From Acidobacteriota bacterium (GTDB lineage Bacteria; Acidobacteriota; Vicinamibacteria; Vicinamibacterales; SCN-69-37): DNA of 44,658 nucleotides. The DNA lies in assembly GCA_005799825.1 (NCBI GenBank), contig SYFT01000090.1, positions 1 through 44,658 on the forward strand. The letters are read 5' to 3'. The translations under genes were made by a program, and so were the position numbers. A model generated the notes under the pieces. The model saw only the letters and a list, made by a program, of their open reading frames with translations. It ran no database searches and had not been told where the DNA came from. Shown here in pieces: positions 24,353 to 33,830 of the stretch (positions are counted from its first letter, which is position 1; each line of letters begins with the position of its first letter).

Positions 24353-26299
24353 TTGATTCAACTTTCCGCCATCACCAAACGGTTCGGCGAGCGTGTGCTG
24401 CTCGACCGCGTCACCTGGCAGGTCTCCGACGGCGACCGCGTGGGTTTGTGCGGCCCCAACGGCGCCGGCAAAACTACGCTCCTGCGCATGCTCGCCGGGC
24501 TCGACGAGCCCGACTCCGGCACCATCGTGACACCCACCAGCCTGACCGTCGGCTACCTGCCGCAGGATGGGCTGGCACACGAGGGCCGGACACTAGTCGA
24601 CGAGGTCTCGCAGGCGTTCAGGCCGCTGCTCGACGCCCGCGAGGAGTTGACATGGATCGAGCACTCACTCGCGGAGCCCACCCTTCCGGAAGGTGAACAC
24701 GAGCGGCTCCTTGAGCGATATCACGATGTCAGCGAGTTCTTTCGTCGCGAAGAGGGCTACAGCATCGACCTGCGCGTGACACAGGTGCTTGATGGCCTGG
24801 GCTTCGCGCGGGCGGACGCGAACAAGGCGGTTGAAACCTTCTCGGGCGGCTGGCAGATGCGTATCGCGCTCGCCACGCTCCTGTTGGGCCGGCCTGGCCT
24901 CCTACTGCTCGACGAGCCGACCAACCATCTGGATCTTGATGCGCGCAACTGGCTCGAGTCGTATCTGATCTCCTACCCCCATCCGGTCATCCTCGTCTCG
25001 CACGACCGCTACTTTCTGGACGCGGTGGTGACCAAGGTCGCCGACTTGTCGCTACGCACGATTACCGACTACATCGGCACGTATTCTTCCTACCTCACCG
25101 AGTACGACGCCCGGATGAACCGCCTGCGCAAGGCGAAGCAGGAGCAGGACGATGAGGTCGCCAGAATGAAGGCGTTCATCGATCGGTTCCGCTACCAGGC
25201 CACCAAAGCCGCCCAGGTGCAGAGCCGGATCAAGATGCTCGACAAGGTCGAAATTATCGAGGTCCCACCCGAGCGGAAACATGTCCACTTCACGTTCCCT
25301 TCCTGCCCAAAGAGCGGCCGCATGGTGATGGAACTGACCGACGTGCGCAAGGCCTACGGCGATTTGGTGGTCTTCGATCACCTCAACCTCCACATCGAGC
25401 GCGGCGATCGCATTGCACTGGTCGCACCCAACGGCGCGGGCAAGTCCACGCTGATGCGCATGCTGTCGGGAGCCGAGGCGCCTACGTCCGGATCCTGCCG
25501 CGGGGGGCACCAGGTCGTAAAGCAGTACTTCGCCCAGGATGAAGCTACCCGGCTCGACCCGATGAAAACGGTATACCAGACGTTGGAATCGGATGCTCCG
25601 ATCAACATGGTGCCGATGATTCGAAATCTCCTCGGTGGGTTCCTCTTCGCCGGCGACGATATTTACAAGAAGGCCGGCGTGCTGTCGGGTGGCGAACGCA
25701 CGCGTCTGGCCGTGGCGCGCATGCTGCTGCGTCCGGCCAACACGCTGCTGCTCGACGAACCGACCAATCACCTCGACCTCGATTCGAAGGACGTCCTGCT
25801 CGAGGCGCTCGCCGCCTTTGGCGGCACCCTGATCTTCGTGTCGCACGACCGCTACTTTGTGGACCGGCTCGCCACGAAGATCATCGCTGTCAGCCAGGGC
25901 CGCGTGGAGGTCTATCCGGGTACCTACGAGGAATACCTGTGGAGCAAGAAACAGCGCCAGGCTGCGGCTGCCGCGCCCAGCCCAAAGCCCGCAGCGCCGG
26001 CCAGAAACCACCAGGCCCCGGCCGCGCCGGTGTCATACGAACACAAAAAGCGTGCGGATGCCGAGGCACGGCGCCGCCGCAGGGCCGACGATGAGCGGCG
26101 CACGCGGGTCAGCGAGCTCGAACAACGCATCGCCGCCCACGAGGCGAAGATCCGGGACCTTGAGGCCCAGATGAGCGCCACGGGCTTCTACGATGACCGG
26201 AAGGTGGCCGAAGAGGCTGTGGCCCGCCACAGGCAACTTATGTGGGAAGTCGGCGACCTGATGAACCGCTGGGAGACCTTGCAACAGCCAGACGAGTAG
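24353..26299 (+). CDS. ABC-F family ATPase (Uup/YdiF/EttA-like)
   Basis: Soluble tandem ABC ATPase of 648 aa, a family that acts on the ribosome (translation factors, antibiotic protection). The first nucleotide-binding domain has Walker A GPNGAGKTT (34-42), signature FSGGWQMRIALATLLLG and Walker B LLLLDEPTNHLD. The second has APNGAGKST (about 358-366), LSGGERTRLAVARMLL and LLLDEPTNHLD. A charged helical linker between the domains (RMNRLRKAKQEQDDEVARMK) is the P-site-tRNA-interaction region. A C-terminal coiled coil rich in Arg/Glu follows an Ala/Pro linker. No membrane segments. The start is TTG 24353, the first plausible codon before the conserved IQLSAITKRFGE. The subgroup cannot be fixed by eye. 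Confidence 0.92.
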   Translation: MIQLSAITKRFGERVLLDRVTWQVSDGDRVGLCGPNGAGKTTLLRMLAGLDEPDSGTIVTPTSLTVGYLPQDGLAHEGRTLVDEVSQAFRPLLDAREELTWIEHSLAEPTLPEGEHERLLERYHDVSEFFRREEGYSIDLRVTQVLDGLGFARADANKAVETFSGGWQMRIALATLLLGRPGLLLLDEPTNHLDLDARNWLESYLISYPHPVILVSHDRYFLDAVVTKVADLSLRTITDYIGTYSSYLTEYDARMNRLRKAKQEQDDEVARMKAFIDRFRYQATKAAQVQSRIKMLDKVEIIEVPPERKHVHFTFPSCPKSGRMVMELTDVRKAYGDLVVFDHLNLHIERGDRIALVAPNGAGKSTLMRMLSGAEAPTSGSCRGGHQVVKQYFAQDEATRLDPMKTVYQTLESDAPINMVPMIRNLLGGFLFAGDDIYKKAGVLSGGERTRLAVARMLLRPANTLLLDEPTNHLDLDSKDVLLEALAAFGGTLIFVSHDRYFVDRLATKIIAVSQGRVEVYPGTYEEYLWSKKQRQAAAAAPSPKPAAPARNHQAPAAPVSYEHKKRADAEARRRRRADDERRTRVSELEQRIAAHEAKIRDLEAQMSATGFYDDRKVAEEAVARHRQLMWEVGDLMNRWETLQQPDE

Positions 26300-26419
26300 T
26301 CGAAACCTACCGACGTTTGACGTTTTTTGTAATTCTCGACTAATTTTGCAACTCAGCGGAGCCGTGCAGGACCCATCACGCGGGCGTTTATACGCAATCC
26401 TGTGTTTTAAACCGGCGGA

Positions 26420-27682
26420 ATGGTCGGTACGACCCTTGCTGGAACAGTCGAGGTCAGAGACCTGAATATGCTGCTGTCTGCCTGGCAACATACGCCGCCT
26501 CCGAGAGGGTCCAAGCCCAGGGGGAAGGTGCGGGATCTGCCGCCCGAAACCGGCGCCGGAGTGCCAGACGGCCCGCCTGATCGCTTTTTCCGCCACCTGG
26601 TGTTCAACCTTCGCAACGGTGTGCTGGCGATCACCCGGGATGGTCGAATCGCGGCCATGAACAACATCGCGTACCGCGTGCTGGGGCTGCAGCCCCGTCA
26701 CTCCGACCTGGGGCGGTCCTATCTCGACGTGCTCCAGGACTGCCCCGAAGTCGTGCGCGTGGTGCAGACGGCGTTTGAGACTTTGGACTTGCCGAACCGT
26801 GCGGAACTTCGCCTGCGCAAGACCGGGCGGGCGATTGGCTACACCATTTCCAGGATCCATGATGACTCGCGCGCCGAAATTGGGCTGACCCTGTTTGTAA
26901 AGGATCTGACGCGAGTGGAGCAGATTGAGGAGCGGCAGCGGCTCCGCGATCGGTTGGCGACACTGGGCGGCATGGCGGCCACCATCGCGCACGAGGTCAA
27001 GAATCCGCTCGCGAGCATTGAGATCATGGCGGGCACGCTCCGGCGGCAGCTGAAAGACCGTCCCGAGGCGGTGGAAACGCTGAGCGAGATCATCAGGGAA
27101 TCCAAGCTCGCCAATTCCATCGTGGTCGAGGTCCTGGAATTTGTCCGGCCCATCCGCCTCCAAGTGGAACCGGTGATCGTGGCCGAGGTGGTGCGGGATA
27201 CCATCGACAGCCTCGAACGGGGCGCCTCGCAGGTGCAGGTGGATGTCGAGCCAGACGTCCCGGAGCTGATCGCCGACGCCAACCAGTTGCGGCAGCTCCT
27301 GACCAACCTCATCACTAACGCGATTGAAGCGATGGAACCGGAGGGCACGGTGTACGTGCGGGTGTCGCATGTGGTCGAAGACGCCGAATCGGCGAGCGCG
27401 GGACAACCGGTGCCGGCGCAGGTGACGATCGAAGTCCGCGACGAGGGCCTCGGAATCTCCGAGGACGATCTTGAAAGAATTTTCAGCCCGTTCTTTACGA
27501 CCAAACCAAAAGGGACCGGGCTCGGCCTGTCGATTGTGCGCAAGGTCGTGGACGCGCATGACGGAATTATCGAGGCCGCATCCGCCCCCGGATGCGGCAC
27601 CACCTTTCGGGTCACGTTGCCGGTGGTAAAGGCCAGCCCCTTCCTGCAGAAGAGTATTTATGGGACGCATTCTCGTCGTTGA
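26420..27682 (+). CDS. Cytoplasmic PAS sensor histidine kinase, NtrB-like
   Basis: 420-aa two-component sensor without membrane segments. A PAS domain (about 58-165; FNLRNGVLAITRDGRIAAMN) precedes a HisKA dimerisation domain with H-box IAHEVKNPLASIE (phosphoacceptor His191). The HATPase_c domain has N-box NLITNAIEAME, G1 VRDEGLGISEDD, F-box FSPFFTTKPKGTGLGLSIV, and a final GCGTTFRVTLP. It overlaps the downstream sigma-54 regulator by 23 bases, so the two form a cognate pair. The first 50 residues are poorly conserved, and an in-frame ATG at 26468 is an alternative start. The stimulus is unknown. Confidence 0.9.
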   Translation: MVGTTLAGTVEVRDLNMLLSAWQHTPPPRGSKPRGKVRDLPPETGAGVPDGPPDRFFRHLVFNLRNGVLAITRDGRIAAMNNIAYRVLGLQPRHSDLGRSYLDVLQDCPEVVRVVQTAFETLDLPNRAELRLRKTGRAIGYTISRIHDDSRAEIGLTLFVKDLTRVEQIEERQRLRDRLATLGGMAATIAHEVKNPLASIEIMAGTLRRQLKDRPEAVETLSEIIRESKLANSIVVEVLEFVRPIRLQVEPVIVAEVVRDTIDSLERGASQVQVDVEPDVPELIADANQLRQLLTNLITNAIEAMEPEGTVYVRVSHVVEDAESASAGQPVPAQVTIEVRDEGLGISEDDLERIFSPFFTTKPKGTGLGLSIVRKVVDAHDGIIEAASAPGCGTTFRVTLPVVKASPFLQKSIYGTHSRR

Positions 27683-29060
27683 TGACCACGATTCGCTCCG
27701 CAAGGGCCTGGTCAAGGCTCTGACCACCGCCGGCCACGAGGTCGAGGACGCGCCCAACGGCACCGGCGCCATCGAACGGTTGCAGGCCAGCCATTACGAT
27801 GTGGTGTTAACGGACCTGCGGATGGGCGGCACCGACGGCATGGACGTGCTGCGGACCGCGCGGTCGCTCCAGCCCAATGCCGCAGTCATTCTGATGACGG
27901 CCTTCGGATCGATCCACACGGCGGTTGAGGCGATGAAGATTGGCGCTGTGGACTTTGTGCAGAAGCCGTTTGAGATCGAAGAAATGGAGTTGAAGATCGA
28001 AAAGGCGCTCGAACTCCGGCATCTCAAGCATCAAGTGGAGTACCTGCGGCATGCCCAGCAGGACATCTACAATTTCGACAAGATCATCGGCGCCAGTGGT
28101 GCCCTCCAGCACGTGCTCAGTATCGTCTCGAAAGTGGCGCGGAGCAATTCGACGGTGTTGATTCGCGGCGAAACGGGCACGGGCAAGGAGTTGATTGCCG
28201 GCGCCATTCACCACAACTCGCTGCGCGCCAGCAAGGCGTTTGTGAAGGTCAACTGCGCAGCGCTGCAGGAGAACCTGCTCGAGTCGGAACTGTTCGGCCA
28301 CGAAAAGGGCGCGTTCACAAGCGCCGACAAACAGCGGATCGGCCGGTTCGAACAAGCCGACGGCGGCACCCTGTTTTTGGATGAAATCGGCGACATGAGT
28401 CCGAACACGCAAGCGAAGATCCTGCGCGTGTTGCAGGAGCATGAGTTCGAGCGACTGGGCGGCACGCGCACGGTCGGCGTGGATGTGCGCATCATCACGG
28501 CAACCAACCGAAATCTGTCGCAGATGGTGCAGGACGGGCGATTCCGCGAAGACTTATTTTATCGCTTAAATGTAGTGTCGGTGGACATGCCCCCCCTGCG
28601 CGAACGCAAGGACGATATTCCCGCGCTCGTCGAGTTCTTCGTGCACTGCTTCTCGACAGAACTGAAGAAGAAGGTCCACGGCGTGGCGTCAGAGGCGATG
28701 AAGGTGCTACAGCGGCATCACTGGCCCGGCAACATTCGCGAACTGGAGAATGTGGTGGAGCGGGCGGTCCTGCTCACCGATGGCACTGCGGTCACGCTGA
28801 GCGATTTGCAGATTGGCGATCAGGCGGTCACGACATCGCGTGGGCAGTCGCTTGTAGTCAACATCCCAGCCACCGGCATCCGACTCGAGGAGATCGAACG
28901 GCAGGCCGTGGTCGAGGCGCTCAAGATGTCGAACTGGATCCAGAAGGATGCAGCGGACCTGCTTGATATCAGTCCTCGGGTGATGAACTACAAGGTTAAA
29001 ATTCTGAACATCGAGATTCCCAGGTCCCGCCGACACCTGACGGGCCTGGAAGAAGTGTGA
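27660..29060 (+). CDS. Sigma-54-dependent response regulator, NtrC family
   Basis: 466-aa enhancer-binding transcription activator. The receiver domain has acidic residues D8/D9, phosphoacceptor D52 ([10 protein letters not shown]) and conserved Lys in FVQKPFE. The AAA+ domain has Walker A GETGTGKE (170-177) and FLDEIGDM as Walker B. The sigma-54 contact loop reads GAFTSA (217-222) instead of the canonical GAFTGA. The C-terminal Fis-type HTH is [15 protein letters not shown] plus [18 protein letters not shown]. It should be phosphorylated by the overlapping histidine kinase and activate sigma-54 promoters. It ends two bases before the convergent xerC stop. Target genes cannot be inferred. Confidence 0.92.
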   Translation: MGRILVVDDHDSLRKGLVKALTTAGHEVEDAPNGTGAIERLQASHYDVVLTDLRMGGTDGMDVLRTARSLQPNAAVILMTAFGSIHTAVEAMKIGAVDFVQKPFEIEEMELKIEKALELRHLKHQVEYLRHAQQDIYNFDKIIGASGALQHVLSIVSKVARSNSTVLIRGETGTGKELIAGAIHHNSLRASKAFVKVNCAALQENLLESELFGHEKGAFTSADKQRIGRFEQADGGTLFLDEIGDMSPNTQAKILRVLQEHEFERLGGTRTVGVDVRIITATNRNLSQMVQDGRFREDLFYRLNVVSVDMPPLRERKDDIPALVEFFVHCFSTELKKKVHGVASEAMKVLQRHHWPGNIRELENVVERAVLLTDGTAVTLSDLQIGDQAVTTSRGQSLVVNIPATGIRLEEIERQAVVEALKMSNWIQKDAADLLDISPRVMNYKVKILNIEIPRSRRHLTGLEEV

Positions 29061-29061
29061 G

Positions 29062-30015
29062 TCAGGACTTGCGCGCGCGCGGGTGAGAGGCGCGGTACAC
29101 CTCCATCAGGCGGCCGATGTCAAGATGGGTATACCGTTGCGTCGTGCTGAGGCGCTCGTGGCCCAGTAACTCCTGAATCGCCCTCAGGTCGGCCCCGGCC
29201 TGAAGCAGATGTGTGGCGAACGTGTGCCGCAAGGCGTGCGGGCTCAGCCCGCCAGGCACCGCCGCCGCCCGCGCCGCCTGGCGAACGATGCGATCCACGC
29301 TGCGCGTGGTGAGCCGGCCGCCACGCAGATTCAGGAACATGGCATAGCGTGGTCGCACGTGCGGGCCCAAACCACGCGACCGCCGCGACATCGTGTCCGG
29401 CTTCACCGCGCGGGCGTCCTGCAGCATCACTTTCAGCGCGTCGGCCGTGGAGCGGTTGAACGGCACCAATCGTTCCTTGCCGCCCTTGCCACGCACCTTG
29501 ACCACGCGGCCAGGAAGATTGACGTCTTCAATGTCGAGGCCCACAAGTTCGCTGAGCCTCAGACCGGACGCGTAGAACAATTCGAGAATCGCGCGGTCAC
29601 GCCGCCCCGCCGAACAGTTCAAATCGGGCGTGCCGATCACGCTGTCTGCCTGCGCCAGGTCGAGATGTTGTGGCAGCGTCTGCTCCTTGCGCTGGGCTCC
29701 GACCATCTGTGTCGGGTCGTCGGCCAGCCGGCCTTCGCGCACCAGGTACCGGGCGAACGTACGCAACGCGGCAAGGCGCCTCGCCGCAGAGGCGCGGCTG
29801 TTGCCACGATCGTGCAGCGACTCGAGGAACCCGCGCACGCCGTCGGCATCAAGCGCGGTTACCGGCACCCGGCTGGGCTTTGCCGAGTCGCGCTCACTGA
29901 GAAACTCCAGGAACTGAGTCAGGTCGGTTTCGTACGCGCGCACCGTATGCGGCGAGGCGTTCCGGTTGAACTTCAGGAACTGCAGGAACTCGCGCATCGC
30001 GTTCTTAAGCATCAC
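29062..30015 (-). CDS. xerC: Tyrosine recombinase XerC-like
   Basis: 317-aa site-specific recombinase that would resolve chromosome dimers at dif. The N-terminal SAM-like core-binding domain (about 5-105; RNASPHTVRAYETDLTQFLE) is followed by the catalytic domain with all residues in place: R153 (SGLRLSEL), K177 (GKGGKER), H260 and R263 (HALRHTF), H286 (LGHERLS) and nucleophile Y295 (TQRYTHL). Its 5' end overlaps the trmFO stop (ATGA-type, 30012-30015), within the dprA-topA-trmFO-xerC operon. That housekeeping context argues for XerC and against a phage or integron integrase. Confidence 0.92.
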   Translation of the reverse strand: MMLKNAMREFLQFLKFNRNASPHTVRAYETDLTQFLEFLSERDSAKPSRVPVTALDADGVRGFLESLHDRGNSRASAARRLAALRTFARYLVREGRLADDPTQMVGAQRKEQTLPQHLDLAQADSVIGTPDLNCSAGRRDRAILELFYASGLRLSELVGLDIEDVNLPGRVVKVRGKGGKERLVPFNRSTADALKVMLQDARAVKPDTMSRRSRGLGPHVRPRYAMFLNLRGGRLTTRSVDRIVRQAARAAAVPGGLSPHALRHTFATHLLQAGADLRAIQELLGHERLSTTQRYTHLDIGRLMEVYRASHPRARKS

Positions 30016-31373
30016 GCCCTTGCGGCCGTGGCCATCATCCAGGGTTCAAGATCGGCCAGGGCTCGCGCGCTCGTCGCCAGGCTCCGGTCATGCCGGCTCT
30101 TTGGCGGCGCGTCGAGTGCAGGGATGATTCCGAACGTGATGTTGGTCGGGTTGTAGTGGGCCGGGTCGGCATGGGCCACATAGTGGGCCAATGCCCCGAT
30201 CGCGGTCGTGCGTGGTGGCGCCACCGGGTCGTGTCCCATCGACAGGCGCGCCGCATTCCTGCCAGCCACGAGGCCGGACGCCGCCGACTCGACATACCCT
30301 TCCACACCCGACACCTGCCCGGCAAAAAACAGATCCGGCCGCCTGCGCGTCTGCCACGTGCTCGTCAGCACGGTCGGGCCATTGATGTACGTGTTCCTGT
30401 GGATCATGCCGAACCGCACAAACTCGGCGTGCTCAAGCCCGGGAATCATCCCGAACACCCGCCGCTGTTCCGGCCACTTCAACTGTGTCTGGAATCCCAC
30501 CAGGCTGTAGTGGTCACCGGCGAGTGAGTCCTGCCGCAGCTGCACGACGGCATACGGCCACCGGCCCGTACGCGGGTCATTCAGGCCGGCGGGTTTCATC
30601 GGACCGAACCGCAGGGTATCCACGCCCCGGTGCGCCATCACCTCTATGGGCAGGCATCCTTCGAAAAACTTCGTGTTGTCGAAGTCATGCACCTCCGCTT
30701 TTTCCGCTGAGACGATGGCCTGATGAAAGGCCAGGTATTCGTCTTTCGTGAAGGGACAGTTGAGATAGTCACCTTCGGAAATCGTCTCGGAGCTCATGTC
30801 CGGCGCAGCCTCTCGCAGCGACCGATCCCAGCGCGACGCTCGGAAGACCTTCGACCTGTCGATGGTCTCGGCCAGCAGGATCGGGCTGATCGCGTCAAAA
30901 AACGCCAGGTGTTCACACCCAAGCAACGCCGCGATGGAAGCTGACAATGCATCCGAGGTCAGGGGGCCGGTGGCGATGACAACCGGCGACATCTCAGCCG
31001 GCGTCGGCACATGCATGACCTCACGGCGGTCCACACGGATGTGCCGGTGTGACGTGATCGCGGCCGTCACGCGTTGGGAGAAGAGATGCCGATCCACCGC
31101 AAGCGCCGCACCGGCCGGCACGCGCACCTCGTCGGCAATGCGCATGATGATCGATCCCAGCCGCCGCATCTCCTCCTTGAGGAGCCCGACGGCGTTGTCG
31201 AGTTTGTCGCCGCGAAACGAATTACTACACACGAGCTCAGCGAGGCCGTCGGTCTGGTGGACGAACGTCGGCCGCACGGGCCGCATTTCGTAGAGGGTGA
31301 CGTCCTCGCCCATCGAGGCTGCCTGCCAGGCTGCCTCGCAACCGGCGAGCCCGCCACCGATGATATGCACCAT
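30012..31373 (-). CDS. trmFO: Methylenetetrahydrofolate-tRNA-(uracil-5-)-methyltransferase TrmFO
   Basis: Folate- and FAD-dependent enzyme that makes ribothymidine at position 54 of tRNA. The 453-aa length is typical. The N-terminal dinucleotide-binding motif is IIGGGLAGCEAAWQAA; family blocks VCSNSFRGDKLDNAVGLLKEE, FFEGCLPIEVMAHRG, LRFGPMKPAGL and FAGQVSGVEGYVESAASG are all present. A conserved Cys lies in LVCSNSF and another in YLNCPFTKDEY. It follows topA by eight bases and overlaps xerC by four. The topA-trmFO-xerC order is also common in Firmicutes and other phyla. Confidence 0.95.
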   Translation of the reverse strand: MVHIIGGGLAGCEAAWQAASMGEDVTLYEMRPVRPTFVHQTDGLAELVCSNSFRGDKLDNAVGLLKEEMRRLGSIIMRIADEVRVPAGAALAVDRHLFSQRVTAAITSHRHIRVDRREVMHVPTPAEMSPVVIATGPLTSDALSASIAALLGCEHLAFFDAISPILLAETIDRSKVFRASRWDRSLREAAPDMSSETISEGDYLNCPFTKDEYLAFHQAIVSAEKAEVHDFDNTKFFEGCLPIEVMAHRGVDTLRFGPMKPAGLNDPRTGRWPYAVVQLRQDSLAGDHYSLVGFQTQLKWPEQRRVFGMIPGLEHAEFVRFGMIHRNTYINGPTVLTSTWQTRRRPDLFFAGQVSGVEGYVESAASGLVAGRNAARLSMGHDPVAPPRTTAIGALAHYVAHADPAHYNPTNITFGIIPALDAPPKSRHDRSLATSARALADLEPWMMATAARA

Positions 31374-31381
31374 GTGACGCG

Positions 31382-33826
31382 TTACCCGGCCGTCGCCTCT
31401 TCGAGTGCCTCACTGCGAAGGTAGTCGCATTCCTCGTTGCTGCAGATCAACTCGCGCCCGTGGCGCTTGGTGATCTTCTCAGTGAGGAACGGCCGCTGGC
31501 ACTTCGGGCACGGCTCAATGACGGGCTTATTCCAAAGGGTGAAGTCACACTTCGGATAATTCACGCAGCCGAAAAACACCTTACCGCGCCGCGACTTCCG
31601 CTCGGCCACATCACCGCCATCCTTCGGACACTTGATCCCGGTCAACTGCTGCTTCACGTACTTGCACTCGGGATACCCGGTGCACGCGGTGAACTCACCG
31701 AACCGGCCCTGCTTCACCACAAGGTTCTTGCCGCAGTTCGGGCACTGCTCGTCCAGGATTTGATCGGCTTTCGCCGCAGTGACGCCCAGTCTGGTGGCGA
31801 TGACCTTGCGTGTGGTCTTGCACTCGGGATATCCCGTGCAGGCCAGGAACATGCCGAACCGGCCGCGCTTGAGTACCATCGGCTTTCCGCAGTTCTCGCA
31901 CGATTCTTCCAGTTCTTCGGTTGGCGTGTCGGCCACCTCAATTTCCTTCGTGTTGTCACACGCCGGGTAGGTACTGCAGGCGAGGAAGATGCCGAACTTG
32001 CCCGACTTCTCCACCATCGGTGCGCTACACTTCTCGCACACGATGTCGGTCGGCTGCCCTTCCTTAAAGCTGGGCATGATCTTCTCAGCCTTGGCCAGAT
32101 CCTTGACGAACTTCTTGTAGAATTTCGAGAGGATGGCGCCGTAATTGGCCTTGCCCTTTTCGATCTGGTCGAGTTCGTTCTCCATGCGGGCCGTGTACTC
32201 GATGTCGAGGATGTCATCAAACGCCGGGTGCAGGAGCTTGTCCACGAGCCGCCGGCCCAGGATCGTGGGCTTGAATCGGCCCTCGGTTTTGTTCACATAT
32301 TCGCGCGACTGCAGGACGTTGATAATCGACGCGTAGGTGCTCGGCCGGCCGATGCCGTTTTCTTCCAGCGCCTTCACGAGCGACCCCTCGTTGAACCGCG
32401 GCGGTGGCTGCGTAAACTTCTGCTCCGGCGTCAGGCCCCGCACCGCCAGCGTCTGGCCTTCCTTCACGAGCGGCAACACGGCGCTGCCGCTGTCCTCTTC
32501 CGCATCAACCTGGGCTCCCACGGCCGGCGCCGGACGCTCCGTGCGCTCACTTTCCTCGGCTTCGTCTTTCGCCTGGCCGTACACCGCGAGCCACCCGGCA
32601 AACTTCGGCACCGAGCCCTTGGCCCGAAATAGATAGTCGAGCGCGGTGATCTCCACCGTCGTATCGTCGAACGTCGCCGGCATCATCTGCGACGCGACGA
32701 AGCGGTTCCAGATCAGCCGATACAGGTAGAACTGATCCGGCGTGAGATGGGCCGCCACGCGCTCGGGCGGGTATCCCATCGACGTCGGCCGAATGGCTTC
32801 ATGGGCGTCCTGCGCGGTCTGCTTCACGCGATACTGATTGGCCTGGCCCGGCAGGTAGTCGGCTCCGTACGCCGCGCCGATGTGGTCGCGCACGTCCACC
32901 AGCGCCTGATCGGCCACGCGCACCGAGTCGGTTCTCATGTACGTGATCAGGCCAACGGCGGCTTCTTCACCCGGCAGCTCGATGCCCTCATACAACTGCT
33001 GCGCAATCATCATTGTCTTCTTCACGGGGAAGCGAGACGCCTGCTGCAGCTTGCTCGTGATGAACGGCGGGACGGAATTTTTCTTGCGCTCCTTGGTCTG
33101 GACCGAGGACACCACAAATGGTGCCTTGGCCAAATCGGCGAGCACGGCCTTAGACTCGGCCTCGTTCGTGATCTTCACGGCCGCGCTGCCCTTGCGCGCG
33201 AGGCGGGCATCGAACTCGGGAGGCAGCGCTGCCGCCAGCCGGGCGGTGACGTGCCAGTACTCTTCGGGAATAAAGGCCTCGATCGCGCGCTCGCGGTCGC
33301 AGATCAATTTCAGCGCCACCGACTGCACACGTCCGGCACTCAGGCCCCGACGCACCTTGTCCCACAGGAGTGGGCTGATTTTGTACCCCACGAGGCGGTC
33401 GAGCACGCGCCTGGCCTGCTGGGCATCCACCATGTCCATGTCAATCTCACCCGGGTTGGCCACCGCTTCGAGGATGGCCTTCTTGGTGATTTCGTTGAAC
33501 ATCAGCCGGCGGACTTTTCGCTTCTTGGTGCCAAGTTCCTCGGCCAGATGCCATCCGATCGCCTCACCCTCGCGGTCAGGGTCGGTGGCGACAAAGATCT
33601 CGGTCGCCGACTTGGCGGCAGCCTTGAGTTCCTTGATGACCTTGGCGCGATCCGGAATGACGACGTAGTCGGGTTTGAACCCGTCTTCGACATCCACACC
33701 CAGCTTGTTCTTGGGAAGGTCCCGTACGTGTCCCATGGACGCCAGTACCGTGTAATCGCGCCCCAAATACTTGTTGATCGTTTTCGCCTTCGCCGGCGAC
33801 TCGACCACTACCAATACCTTTGCCAT
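31382..33826 (-). CDS. topA: DNA topoisomerase I (type IA)
   Basis: Relaxes negative supercoils behind transcription and replication. From ATG 33826 the protein is 814 aa: Toprim domain with E9 (VVVESPAKAK) and TDPDREGEA (D82, D84, E86), then the core with active-site Tyr296 (LITYMRTDSVR). Five C-terminal zinc-ribbon motifs follow. The first three are full Cys4 (CEKC…CSTYPAC, CENC…CTGYPEC, CPNC…CTGYPEC). The fourth lacks one Cys (CPKDGG), and the fifth is CPKC…CSNEEC. The upstream in-frame start used by the longest frame would add 17 residues before the conserved MAKVLVVVES and is rejected. Its start lies four bases after the dprA stop. Confidence 0.95.
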   Translation of the reverse strand: MAKVLVVVESPAKAKTINKYLGRDYTVLASMGHVRDLPKNKLGVDVEDGFKPDYVVIPDRAKVIKELKAAAKSATEIFVATDPDREGEAIGWHLAEELGTKKRKVRRLMFNEITKKAILEAVANPGEIDMDMVDAQQARRVLDRLVGYKISPLLWDKVRRGLSAGRVQSVALKLICDRERAIEAFIPEEYWHVTARLAAALPPEFDARLARKGSAAVKITNEAESKAVLADLAKAPFVVSSVQTKERKKNSVPPFITSKLQQASRFPVKKTMMIAQQLYEGIELPGEEAAVGLITYMRTDSVRVADQALVDVRDHIGAAYGADYLPGQANQYRVKQTAQDAHEAIRPTSMGYPPERVAAHLTPDQFYLYRLIWNRFVASQMMPATFDDTTVEITALDYLFRAKGSVPKFAGWLAVYGQAKDEAEESERTERPAPAVGAQVDAEEDSGSAVLPLVKEGQTLAVRGLTPEQKFTQPPPRFNEGSLVKALEENGIGRPSTYASIINVLQSREYVNKTEGRFKPTILGRRLVDKLLHPAFDDILDIEYTARMENELDQIEKGKANYGAILSKFYKKFVKDLAKAEKIMPSFKEGQPTDIVCEKCSAPMVEKSGKFGIFLACSTYPACDNTKEIEVADTPTEELEESCENCGKPMVLKRGRFGMFLACTGYPECKTTRKVIATRLGVTAAKADQILDEQCPNCGKNLVVKQGRFGEFTACTGYPECKYVKQQLTGIKCPKDGGDVAERKSRRGKVFFGCVNYPKCDFTLWNKPVIEPCPKCQRPFLTEKITKRHGRELICSNEECDYLRSEALEEATAG

Positions 33827-33830
33827 AATC

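Noticed and set aside
26312-26328. Possible intrinsic terminator after the ABC-F gene (ACGT-TTG-ACGT then T-run)
   Set aside because: The stem is only four base pairs; the T-run is real but the structure is too weak to call.
26033-27772. Minus-strand frame opposite the histidine kinase and the end of the ABC-F gene
   Set aside because: Antisense to two well-recognised genes; no family match.
29062-30015. Tyrosine recombinase as a phage or integron integrase
   Set aside because: It is coupled to trmFO, topA and dprA and has the length and motifs of XerC; no phage genes or att repeats are nearby.
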